From assembly GCA_030068075.1 (NCBI GenBank), contig CM057837.1, forward strand, positions 24,353,089 to 24,417,088: a stretch of DNA of 64,000 bases, read 5' to 3'. The stretch's first letter is position 1. Every line of letters starts with the position of its first letter. Made by a program: the position numbers and the translations under genes. The notes beneath the pieces are model-generated. The model saw nothing but the letters and a program-made list of their open reading frames with translations, searched no databases and had not been told where the DNA came from. The DNA comes from Paguma larvata (lineage: Eukaryota > Chordata > Mammalia > Carnivora > Viverridae). Of the stretch, positions 43,784 through 53,960 are shown piece after piece.

Positions 43784-44117
43784 TTTTTTCTTTGCTTTCT
43801 CTCTCTCTCTCTCTTTCTCTCCCTCTCTCTCTCCCTCTCTCTCTTTCTTTCTCTCTCTCTTTCTTTCCTTCCTTACTTCCTTCCTTCCTTCCTTCCTTCC
43901 TTCCTTCCTTCCTTCTTTCTTTCTTTCTTCTTTCTTTCTTTCCTTTTTTTTAGAGAGAGAGAGCACAACTTGGGGAGAAGGGCAGAGGAAGAGCCTTAAG
44001 CAGGCCCCATGCTCAGTGCAGGGCCCGACGTGGGGTCCATCCCACGACCCTGGGATCTTGACCTGAGCCAAAATCAAGAGTCAGACGCTCACCTGACCGA
44101 GCCACCCAGGCGCCGCA
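43784..44117 (-). mobile_element. Carnivoran SINE whose tail became a microsatellite
   Basis: The antisense tRNA-derived body lies at about 43955-44117 and ends cacccaggcgccgca. The target duplication gggattatttct at 43772-43783 and 44118-44129 encloses both the body and the TC/TTCC/TTTC repeat, so the repeat is the grown tail of the element. Confidence 0.88.
43795..43955. repeat. (TC)n / (TTCC)n / (TTTC)n microsatellite
   Basis: Pure pyrimidine tract on the + strand, first tctc, then ttcc, then tttc repeats. It lies within the SINE target duplication, so it derives from the SINE tail. Several open frames here are low-complexity artefacts. Confidence 0.95.
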
Positions 44118-44159
44118 GGGATTATTTCTATCGGTCCATAAAAGACTTCCTCATCCTTG

Positions 44160-46115
44160 TGTTAGTCGAGGTAAAATTTACATAATGTAAAATTTACTGC
44201 TTTGACCATTTGCCATTGTACAATTCAGTGGCTTCTGGTACATTCACAGGGCTCTGCAACCATCACCACCATCTAATTCCAGAACATTTTCCTCACCTCA
44301 GAGTGAAACTGTGTAACCATTAAGGGGTCACTTTCCAGCCCTGTCCTTCCCAGTGCCCAACAACCTTTGCTCTTCCTTCCTTCTCCATGGACCTGCCTGT
44401 TCCGGACATGTCATAAACATGAAATCATACACTAGCTGGCCCTTCGTGTCTGCCTTCTTCACCGGTATAATGTTTTCAAGCTTCACCTGTGCCGCAACAG
44501 GTATCGCAACTCCATTCCCTTTTAATGCCAAATCCTATGCCTTGTGTGGACAGATCACATCTGCTTTCTTCATTCAGCCATTGATCGACATTTGGGTTGT
44601 TTTCACTTTTTTGGCTGTTAAGAATAATGCTGCTATGGACATTCAGGTATGAGAGTTTATTCAAACACCCATTTTCAACTCTCTTGGGTATGTACCTAGG
44701 AGTGGATTGACTGAGTTGTATAGTAATTCTATGTTTTACTTTTTGAGGAACCATCACACTGTTTTCCAAAGCAGTTGTATGATTTCACACTTCCACCAGC
44801 AATGTATGAGGGTTCCAAACGTTCCATGTCCTTGCTAAACACTTCTGTCCTATATTCAAATTATTATTGTTATTATAGCCATCCTGGTAGGGATGTGAAG
44901 TGGATTCTTGTGGCTTTCGTTTGCATTTTCCTAATGACTAATGATGCTGAGTATCTTTTTGTGTGCTTATTGGCCATCCATGTTTCTTTGGAGAAATAAT
45001 GTCTATTCAGATTATTCAGAATTAATGTCTACTTGTGTTTTTGACTGGTTGTTGTTTTTGTCATTGTCGAGTTGTAAGTGTTCTTTATATATTCTGCATA
45101 CTGTTCCCTTATCAGATAGAGGATTTGCAAATATTTTCTCCAATTCTGTGGGTTGTCTTCTCACTTTCTTGATAATATCCTTTGATACACAAAAATTTTT
45201 AATTTTGATGAAGTCCAATTATCTAGTTTTGTTATCGTTGTCATTTGTGCTTTTAGTGTCACAACTAAGAATCCACGGCCAAACCCAAGCTCATGAAAAT
45301 CGACTTCTATATTTTCTTTTAAGAGATCGTTTTAGCTCTTACATTTAGGTCTTTGATCCATTTTGAGATAATTTTTGTATACAGTGTGAGGTGAGGATCC
45401 CACTTCGTTCCCTTGCATCCTTTAAAATATCTGCGCAGCAATCGGTTCCGTGGTTCAATTAACCAGGCTTCTCCTCAGATATTTGGGTTACTTCCAATCT
45501 TTTACCACTAAAAACAATAATTCAATAAACGTTCTTGTATATAATCACTTCCTACATACGTGGGCATATTTGTCGGCTAAATTCCTAAAAGCGGAATTGC
45601 AGGATCAAAGGCGTGTTGCCTTATTGCTTGTCCCTAGAGGCTGATGGACGCCTGCCAGCACCAGGGCAGGATCTGTTTCCCTACATCCTTGCTAATCGTT
45701 GTAGACCTTTGCCAACCAGATGGGTAGTTTTAATTTGGAATGTTCTTATTATGAGCAAGGTTGTACACCTTTTATATATATTTGGTAATTTCTTTGCTAT
45801 GAACTTTTCATACCCATTTTTTTTTTTCAGTTGGATCATTGGTCTTTGTTTTGTAGGAGATACTTATAAAGCAAAGGAGGCTCATGTCTGTAATACGCTT
45901 GTCATTTCAGCTTTATTAATGATGTTGTTTTTCTCCTCCGGAGAAAGTGCTTCCCTCGTTCTTTTTAAGATGTTTGAGCTAAGTGACTACTTATCATGGT
46001 CTTCCCTCTTCTGATACTGTAATATTATTTTATGGTCTTTCCCCGGTATTTTTTTATGATTTCAACATATGGTTTACTCTTTGGTATAGCTGGTATTTAC
46101 TTGCTTGTATGGCGT
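44160..46115 (-). mobile_element. LINE-1 3' part, antisense, about 1.95 kb
   Basis: This is the longest L1 fragment here. The minus strand from 45,218 to 45,012 reads MDFIKIKNFCVSKD, then TELEKIFANPLSDKG, a part of L1 ORF2 near its C-terminus. The left part (44160-44800) is the L1 3' end. Several stops and frameshifts make it inactive, and it is 5'-truncated. Confidence 0.88.
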
Positions 46116-46319
46116 GAGGTAGGGATTCATTTTCCCCTCTAGAAAATTGAGAGAGTTGCTTTTGAAGTCAGATATCCTCAGTTTCCCACAGCAAACAAAG
46201 CAGTAGAAGTTCAGTCATGACCTGAGGGAGGCCCCGATCCACCTCATCGTTCGGTCTAGGCCGGGAAGGGCATCCGTGTGCCCCAGAACCAGACAGTGGC
46301 TCGTTCTTGGCTTTCTCTG

Positions 46320-46535
46320 CTTGAGGAAGTACCGAGCAGCGGTTAAGAGCAAGGCTCTCGAGGCGGGCAGTATAAAATCGCTGCTCAGACTTTTCATCTT
46401 CTTATCGTACTTTTTCCTCATCTGCAAATTAAGGAGAGCAACAGTTCCCGTCTCACAGTTGAACAGTTGAACGGCGCTGAGAGTAAACAAAGCCCTGCAT
46501 GAGACAGTACTGTCATCATGGCCACTGTGGGCAGC
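46320..46535 (+). mobile_element. MIR, near full length
   Basis: The text gagcagcggttaagagcaag, gctctcgaggcgggcag, ttcctcatctgcaaattaag and gtaaacaaagccctgcatga follows MIR from 5' to 3'. Confidence 0.58.
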
Positions 46536-46753
46536 ATCACCATTATCTGGACACTTTATGATGGCTCCAAAGTGCCTTCCTGCCCTTCCTGGCAGAGAGG
46601 GCGCTGGCCGTGGGCTCCTCCACCTGGACCGGCACCATCATTTCTCCAGTCTTCTCCCAGGGGGGCAAGCGGTAACTCTCAAGTGTCCGGCCTAGGCCAC
46701 CCTAGGGGGGTGGTTCCGAGCTCTTTTGTGCCTTTATTAATTTCTCAGTCTTT

Positions 46754-46966
46754 TTTTTATTGTTTATTTATTTATTTTGAGAGGGAGAAAGTGAGAGAGA
46801 GAGAGAGCGGGGGAGGGCAGAGAAGAGGGAGAGAGAAAATCCCAAGCAGGCTCCGCACTGTGAGCCTGGAGCCCGATGCAGGGCTGGAACCCACAAACCG
46901 TGAGATCATGATCTGAGCTGAAACCAAGAGTCGGACGCTTAACCAACTGAGCCACTCAGGTGCCCC
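46754..46966 (-). mobile_element. Carnivoran tRNA-derived SINE
   Basis: Antisense copy with tail ttattgtttatttattta and head ending ctcaggtgcccc. The 15-bp target duplication aatttctcagtcttt is perfect at 46739-46753 and 46967-46981. Confidence 0.93.
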
Positions 46967-46981
46967 AATTTCTCAGTCTTT

Positions 46982-47939
46982 AAAATGAGATAAAATCAAA
47001 TAAAAACATAGATCAAGTGTAGCCCTGAAGGGAGATGAGGTCTCACAACAGTGTAGCACCAAAGCTTGGTGGTTTGTAGATAGTAAACAGAGAAAGTGAA
47101 TAACTAACCCCGAACGACTGATTTCCCGGTAGTCCGGGACCCAGGGCCCTGTGCCCTAAGGAGGGCTCGGCGCCCACAGACACAGTGCTTGGCCCCACTG
47201 TCATCGGACTGTGGTGGCAAGGAGACAGGGTCCCAGGCCTTAAGTCACCCGCCTCCCCCGATTTTAAAGATCGATATAAAAGACACCTCCTTATTTGGGG
47301 AGGTGGCATCATGCTCCGGGAAGGTCCCTGCTGCCAGGCCACACTTGGCATCACCCTTGGCACTCCTCTGAGAAGCGTCCGGCAGTGACCTTCAGGCTCT
47401 TGAAGACCGGAGCGCTGTGTTTCCAGGCCAGTAGTTGGAGGAATGAACCAGGTGGGTCCTGGTGAAGGTGCTCACTGTTATTTTGTGACCTTTGCTGAGG
47501 CAGTTACTGCTTTCTCTTCCCAGCCTCGGGGAAGGGAGACACAATTCAGAGAACAAAAGCAGCAAACTCTTGCCTTTTGAGTTTAAAAAAAGAAAGAGAT
47601 GAACAGATAGGATCCAGGGTGCTCAGGACTGGGAAGAGCCCCCAGAGAGGAAAAGAGAGTTTAGGCTCAGGTGGGTCCTTCAGAAGGGGACTCCAGCCTC
47701 CCAGGGCCCCGGGGGCAGGGGTGGCCACCCCCGGAAACATCTGCTTGCCAGGTGAGGACACGTGAGGGCATCTGAGTTCTCTGCCCCGCCCCACCCAGGG
47801 GATCTGGTTCTGGAGTCGAGATTGCGGCCTGTCAGGAGGCTAGCCTGAGGCTGCTTTGCAGGAGGTCTCTGATCTGGGGGTGGATTTAAATTTTATGGGG
47901 ATTGAGGCTTAAGCCACTTGGGACCCTCTTTGGAACACA
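46982..47939. other. Intergenic, nothing recognised
   Basis: No gene or clear repeat. Confidence 0.6.
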
Positions 47940-48130
47940 GAACTTAAAAACATGAGTTCGAAACTAGGTATCGGCAGTTTCTTTTGGAGGTGATGATGAA
48001 ATGTTCTGGAATTCGATAGCGGTGATGGTTACACAACTTGGCACATATCACCCAAACCCACTGAATCCTATTCTTTAATTGGGTGGATTTTGTGGTATGC
48101 AAATTAGATCGCAATTAAAAAAATATGCTA
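47940..48130 (+). mobile_element. LINE-1 3' terminus, old, sense
   Basis: Text such as gatagcggtgatggttacac, cactgaatcctattctttaa and ggtatgcaaattagatcgca is the L1 3' end of an old copy, followed by an A-run at 48116-48137. Confidence 0.65.
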
Positions 48131-48506
48131 AAAAAAAGGAGGCATGGGGTTCTAGGAGAAGCCGCACAAGACTGGGAGGGCCCAAGAAAGTTTTGTTGGC
48201 CTTTGTCTCTTTGCAGCCCAGTATGGCCAAGGGCGGCGCGGGTGGAGGCCAGCCAAAGGCAGTCTTGCTGGGAGCTGTGGTCTGGAGAGGTGGCCCCCTT
48301 GCACGTCAGATCCTCCCTCCTCCCTGGCCTGCCTCCTATAGCCAGGCCTGAGTGAGCTTCCCGAACTTCGATGCAGTCCTGGAGGAAGAGTGGGAATTAA
48401 TGGTGACAAGGCTTCAACTCTGTGGGATGGCACCAGGAAAATAAAGAAGTCATATTTCTTGTGTTCCTGACTATTCAAACTGAAGCCAGAACCTTCTCCG
48501 TGTTCC

Positions 48507-48533
48507 TGTGTGTGTGTGTGTGTGTGTGTGTGT
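48507..48533. repeat. (TG)n microsatellite
   Basis: About 13 uninterrupted TG units. Confidence 0.95.
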
Positions 48534-48980
48534 AAACTCTGTATATGTGTATAAACTCTGGCTTAGGGGAGCTCCACCAGGAGGACTGCCCGTGGCAGAG
48601 CTGGGAGGGCTTATGACCCATGGCTCCTATTGTGGGGGAGGGGGGTGGGGAGGCAAGCCAGAGGGGACCCTGCTTCTCACCGCCGCAGTTTTGGACATGA
48701 GAGGCGACTGCAGCCTGGGCAAGCAGACGAGGCCTCTTTGGAGGCCAGGGATGTGCCACTGTCATATTTATAACCGGATCCTTGCTTATCTTGAATCAGA
48801 CCCGGCTCTCGGCATAACTTCTGTTCCTCACATTTTGAAGATTTGGGCCCAAAACACATTTCAGGGAATAAGGAGAGAGCTCATGTTTGAAAATGAACCA
48901 GCAAAATAAATCGTTGTGCTTCTGACATGATGCCCGCTGAATACTTTTCAATTCTTAGCTTTCGCAGCAGCATTTTAAAC

Positions 48981-49022
48981 ACACACGCGCGCGCACATGC
49001 CTGCATGCACACACACACACAC
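48981..49022. repeat. (CA)n(CG)n compound microsatellite
   Basis: Alternating acacacacgcgcgcgcac, then catgcctgcatgc and a further CA run. Confidence 0.9.
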
Positions 49023-50504
49023 AACCTATCACATAATTCTTTCTGAAAGGCTCATTCAGCAACCCTGCCCCTCTCGGTTCCCAGCCCCCCCCCCTTCCTT
49101 TTCCTTCTCTCTCTCTCCCTCTCTTTTTCTTTTAAATCAGCCCTTCTGGTGAGAGGGCAAGTGTACATACAGTCTTCCTTTGTGTTTGTAAAACAGAGCC
49201 GTATCAGTTGAGCAGTAATGATAACATTTGTAGTTATGCAAGCAGAGATAACAGTAATCAAATCTCCTGCTCTTGGCAAAAACCAATGGCCACAACCTCA
49301 CCAGGGCTGGGGTGTTACTCTGAAAGGGGAGGGGAACGCGTATGGGTCTTATTTATTTATTTTAATCAAAGTCTCCAGCACACTGTTTTTCTGCCAGAGG
49401 CTCTCCAGGTAAGGCCCTCCAGAAGTTGTCCAGTTAAAAAGACCCTACCCTACACGGGGATCTGAAGGTCCCCTCCTTGCTCAGAGTCTCGTGGCTATAT
49501 TTTTTTTCCTGCATCAAATGATTTAGGGCTTCCTTTGCTCTCCAGCAGGTAATTTGACCTCTCTGTATTGGAAGGAGCGAAGGCTAAGTATTCACTCCAG
49601 CAGAGGCCGGTGGAGTGATAGCATCGGTTTGCAATGCCATTTGGAATTTTTAAAAGAAAGGTGTTGTTCTGGAGTTGCCCTTATCCCTTCCAAATCTGAT
49701 TTCCCTCAGGGGGTTTCTGTTGCCTTGTTACCCAAACAACATGCAAATATACTGATTGCTGGGAATTTAGACAGCGGCAGGGACTGCAAGTTGCAATTAC
49801 CAAGGTATGCCAGGCCAACACCAGAAGGGCCACCTGTGGACTTGATAACAGCGGAGACCAAGACCCTCAACGTGTGAGCTGTGTTTAGGGATCATGAAGT
49901 GGACTCCTTAGTAGGGGGCGGGAGTCTAAGTTTCTCTGCTAGTTGGTTTGTCTAATTTCATTTTTTTTGAGGGGGGGGGGCTCTTTTTCCGGGGAGAAGA
50001 AAATAGTGTTGACTTCTCCAGGTACGGTCACAAATGTCTTTGTGTGGCCCAAACGCCCCACCATCGGGGAGTGGTTGTGAAGAGACATATCCTAATTCTT
50101 ATCTGACTTGGGTGGAAACGGGGATCCACAACCATAATTTTCAATAAAATGGAGACCAAACTATTTCCCTCTTCTGTTCTTAGGCGTTCCCAGTTCTGTT
50201 TAAAACGGAATGCACGTTTCCCCACTTTTCTTCTGGATACCTGAAGAACCGCCCCCTTCGCTTCCCCCTTCCTACTCACCTCTACCCCCGAAAGCAACCG
50301 GAAATAGGAAGGTCGCAGGGGGAGTTGTGAAAAGCAGCCAGGTAAACCATGAATCGCTTGGGGGTGAGGGCTGGGGGGCGGAATTGTGTCAAGAAATAAA
50401 TGTTGGTTTATTTTGTAAAGATACACTTTCTTCCTTGTCTCCAAGACCTAACCGTCTGAATTAAAAATTATACTTGGAATGCGGTGCAGATGTTGGCATT
50501 TTAA

Positions 50505-50680
50505 AGCCAGACGCCATTGGCCTGCGGGTTGCTAGGCAACCCGCGCGACCCAATCAGCGTGGGTTTCGAGGCGGAATCGGCTCCAGGAGACAAAACCGAG
50601 CCCCCGTCCCTGCCGTCGGGTGCGCGGGGCGAGCGGGCCGGCCTCCCCGAGTGCTGGCTTCAGTTAGGAGTTCAGCCCTC
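50505..50680. promoter_or_regulatory. Candidate promoter: CpG islet with X-box and two CCAAT boxes
   Basis: By my count 19 CpG lie in about 141 bp (50512-50652). At 50524-50544 the arms gcgggttgc and gcaacccgc form a perfect palindrome around tag, with gttgctaggcaac as a canonical RFX X-box. ATTGG at 50516-50520 and CCAAT(CA) at 50550-50554 are opposed NF-Y sites on either side. This arrangement is typical of TATA-less promoters (RFX and NF-Y act together). No exon, donor or ORF linked to it can be shown, and the direction is unknown. Confidence 0.6.
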
Positions 50681-51989
50681 TTGGCTTTCTTTGCCTGAGC
50701 ACGCATTTTAATTTCGCCGTGTCAATTCTCATTATCTGTCTCCACAGAATCCCCTTTTTGCTGTTCAGAAATAATTAAGTAAAAAGCCCTTTCACTCACT
50801 GCATTTTTTGGCATTGATAAAGACATTCGAGGCATTTCAGACCAGGCGGGGGCCGGTATCAGAGCCGCCTTTGAAGATGTTCCTTCAAGACGGTCCTGAC
50901 AAACAGTGGCGAACAGACCAATTAACCCTCGAATCGAAGTCCTGGCGGCTTGAAACTCCCTTCAAAAGAAATTAGCCTTAATGTGAATAAAGTGGGTGTT
51001 AGACCGTTTCAGAAGATCAACTTGGGCAGCCTGAGTCCAGTGGAATGGAATTATTACGTTGGCTTGCCAAAAGAGGAGTCTTGCGCTGGTGTGAATTTTT
51101 GTTACAGTGGCTGTCTGAAAGTTAGAAAAAAAAAAAAAAAAAAGAAAGAAAAATGTCCAAACCGCGGTTGGAGCAAAAATTCCAGGCAGAATAGTACAGG
51201 CTTGTTAAATAACTAAAGAAATACGTTGCTAGCCGTGAAAATGAAAAAGACTCCGGAAAGGAGGTGCCCAGAAGAGTGGCGTCTAACGTGGGGGTTGGGT
51301 GGTAGGGCTCAAGGTTATCACGAGGCTCCAGCCTCCCAGCGGCAAGCCTCCCTAATCACTCCTGTGCCTGCCGAGGGGCGAGGGAGACTGGGGGTTCAGC
51401 TGTTGATTCCGCATTGAGTTTTCAGATCGCTGGGGGAGACAGACCCAGAGCTGCAGGCTGGGAAGGTCGGCTAATGAATTGCCAAGACCCAGGGCATATC
51501 CATTTGTGTGGTGATGCTTTCTCATAAGGGAAGAAGGAAATGAATCTGCCAGGGGGGCTGTTTCCATCGGCTGCGACACGTCGATTTTGTATCCTTTGGG
51601 ATAAATTTCCATCTTCGCTGCTGGTGTCTTTACCTTTAGTCTTTGTGGCAGAAACAGAGAAATAAACCTTTTAATCGATGTATTCTCTGGGAAAAGATAT
51701 TTTCAGACTCGCCCTGCCGGCGTAACTGTTTGACCACACAGGGTAGGAAGCAAAGAAAACAGGCAGCCCCAGCGACCAGCGAGCAGGGGAACGAGGGAGC
51801 CAGTGCCCCTGCAGGGCCCACAGCTCTGAGCCAGGGCTGGTGGAGGCCCGGACCCCCAGCCCAGCCCCTTCCTCCTCCAGGTGTGGGTGGACCCAGCTGT
51901 GGCCCGGCTCTACGGGTCTCAAGTGGAATCAGAGCTCAGCTCTGAAGAATGGCATTGATAATCTATGCTCGCTCTTGCGCCCCTCACCC
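50681..51989. other. Intergenic, downstream of the promoter-like islet
   Basis: 50700-51000 shows no repeat signature and is AT-rich with aataattaagtaaaa and ttgataaagac. It could be conserved. A poly(A)-like run lies at 51126-51143. No ORF of note. Confidence 0.5.
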
Positions 51990-52070
51990 TACCGTCCCAG
52001 CAGTTCCCAGCGGGGAAACTGAGGCTGGAAGAAGCGACTTGCCCAGAGTCACCTGACTTTGGAGTGCCCC
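51990..52070 (-). mobile_element. MIR fragment
   Basis: The text gcggggaaactgaggctgga, agaagcgacttgcccagagt is the antisense MIR core. Confidence 0.45.
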
Positions 52071-53214
52071 TCTTTCCTGCCCTAACTAGTCTTGCTTCCT
52101 CTTGCTGCCCCGGGACCCCTACATTTCAACCTGCTCGGACTCAGCATTTCACTGGAGGCTGGCCGTGTGACTGATGCTTTTTGCTCAGCCTTGCGGGCTG
52201 TTCTGTTCTCACACTGGCTGTAGGGGAGGGCCGGGGTCCCTCTTGGCCAGGGGCGCCGGGGTGGGGTGAGGCTGTGGCCGAGGCCAGAGCAGACGGTTAG
52301 AGACATCTCCCTCCCTGTCTCCAGCGTCCTTCTATCTCCACTTTCTCAGGCTGAGCTTATCTCTCCCAGATAATGGGCTCCTCTGCTGGCCACCGCTTTC
52401 TCTGGCGCCCAGTAAGCATGAAGCACTGACTTTGGGAGGCAAAGGAAAAACCCTCAGTGCTGAGCACGGACTCTCTTTGTCACTATAAGAGGTTCCTCTG
52501 TTGTTGCTCTATGTTAATCTAGGAAAAACAAAGTTCCCAGTGGGTTAATTCGCTTGGGAGAGCTGGGACAATTGTCTCACTTCAGTCTCTTACTCTGCTT
52601 ACCCCATGGGTGATGCCTCAATTCTCCGCATAGAGGCTCCTCAACTCCCAAGTTCTAGGGGGAATTCCTCTATTTTGCTAAATTCTCAATTGGATGTCTG
52701 GTTTGAGCCTCAGAATGGCAGAAATTGGATCTGCCAACACGGGGCGACTTTCCTCTTTTCCTGGGGTTGGGTCTGAAAATCTGGGGGCTGGTGAGACACT
52801 AAGGCTATGAGGCTACAGGGGCCAGGCTCTTACTAGCCACCTGTTCATGCTGAACTGTCCATTGTCCTATTCCCTCCAGGTGCAATGCTTCTCTGCGGCC
52901 CTTCAGGGCACCTGGAAACTTCTGTTGCTCTCATACCACATTAGGGAAAGGGGAACTTTCTGCAGGGCTGAAACTCTTGACATAGTGCAGCCATTTTTTT
53001 CCCCCTAGAGCTTAGCCACATTCTTGTGGGCTCCACCCAGGATGGGGACATAGGTCCCTCCACTCCAGGGTTCCAGAAATCATTCTTAAATTTTCTCATT
53101 TTCCTGCTACACTCAAATCTTGGGGTCGGGGGATAACGTGGGACTCCTTCTTAGGAACCCACCACTATCTGAGTTACTTCCCTTCTGACTCTCCCTTTCT
53201 CTCAACTTGGGAAT
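52071..53214. other. Intergenic, unassigned, start of a CpG-poor block
   Basis: No gene or clear repeat. CpG falls sharply from about 52.3 kb. Confidence 0.55.
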
Positions 53215-53960
53215 TCTTGTTCATAATTGAAGTATGATTGACATACAATAGTATATTAGTTTCAGGTGTACAACATAGTGCTTCAACTTTTGTATGTATC
53301 GAGAAATGATTGTCTCAACAGGTCTAGTTACCATCCATCACCATACAAAGTTTTAACACAATCATTTTGACTGTATTCCCCGTGCTGTACATGACACCCC
53401 CATGACTTATTTCTTTATTAACTAGAAGTTTGTACTCCTTGATCCCCCTACCCATTTTGCACACATGGTTTCCCTCCTCTCCACCTGGGAATCTTTATCC
53501 AGGGTGAAGGACAGGACTCACCTTGTTTCCATGCAAACGCCCTGTTTATGCCATAGCCTGGTCCCCTCAGATCTGAGCTTTTGAGGTGCTTTTTCCTTCT
53601 GGTTTCTGAGTGAAAAAATTACACACACACGCACACACACACGTCTTTACTAAGATAATTTGTACATCATAGAATTCAACCATTTTAAGTATCTAGTTTG
53701 CTGAACATTCATAAATTTATATGGTCGTGCAGCCATCACCACAGCCAGGTTTAGAACATTCCATCACTCCCCAAAAGTTTCCTTGCCCATTAACAGTTAA
53801 TCCCTGCTCATCCATAGCCCCGGGCAACCGCTGATCTACTTTTTGTTTCTATAGTTTTGCCTTTTCTGGAGATCTCATGTAAGTGGAATCATTAATATAT
53901 ACCTTCAGTATCTGGCTTCTTTATATCTGTCTGTCTCCATCTCCATCTCTGTCTCTGACT
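53215..53960 (-). mobile_element. LINE-1 3' end pieces, antisense
   Basis: Two adjacent pieces. 53215-53480 reads gaagtatgattgacatacaa and ttcaggtgtacaacatagtg. 53640-53960 reads tcataaatttatatggtcgt and ccatcaccacagccaggttt. Both are antisense L1 3' UTR. A CA run lies between them at 53622-53643. Confidence 0.75.

Larger units (their letters stand above)
48138..50504. other. Intergenic, unassigned
   Basis: Two microsatellites (48507-48533, 48981-49022), a G-run cluster at 48633-48652 and a G-run at 49970-49980. Around 49200-49260 several GATA motifs cluster. No gene. Confidence 0.55.

Noticed and set aside
43676..44077. Open frames of up to 131 codons rich in Ser/Leu/Phe or Lys/Glu/Arg
   Set aside because: Direct translations of the TC/TTCC microsatellite and SINE.
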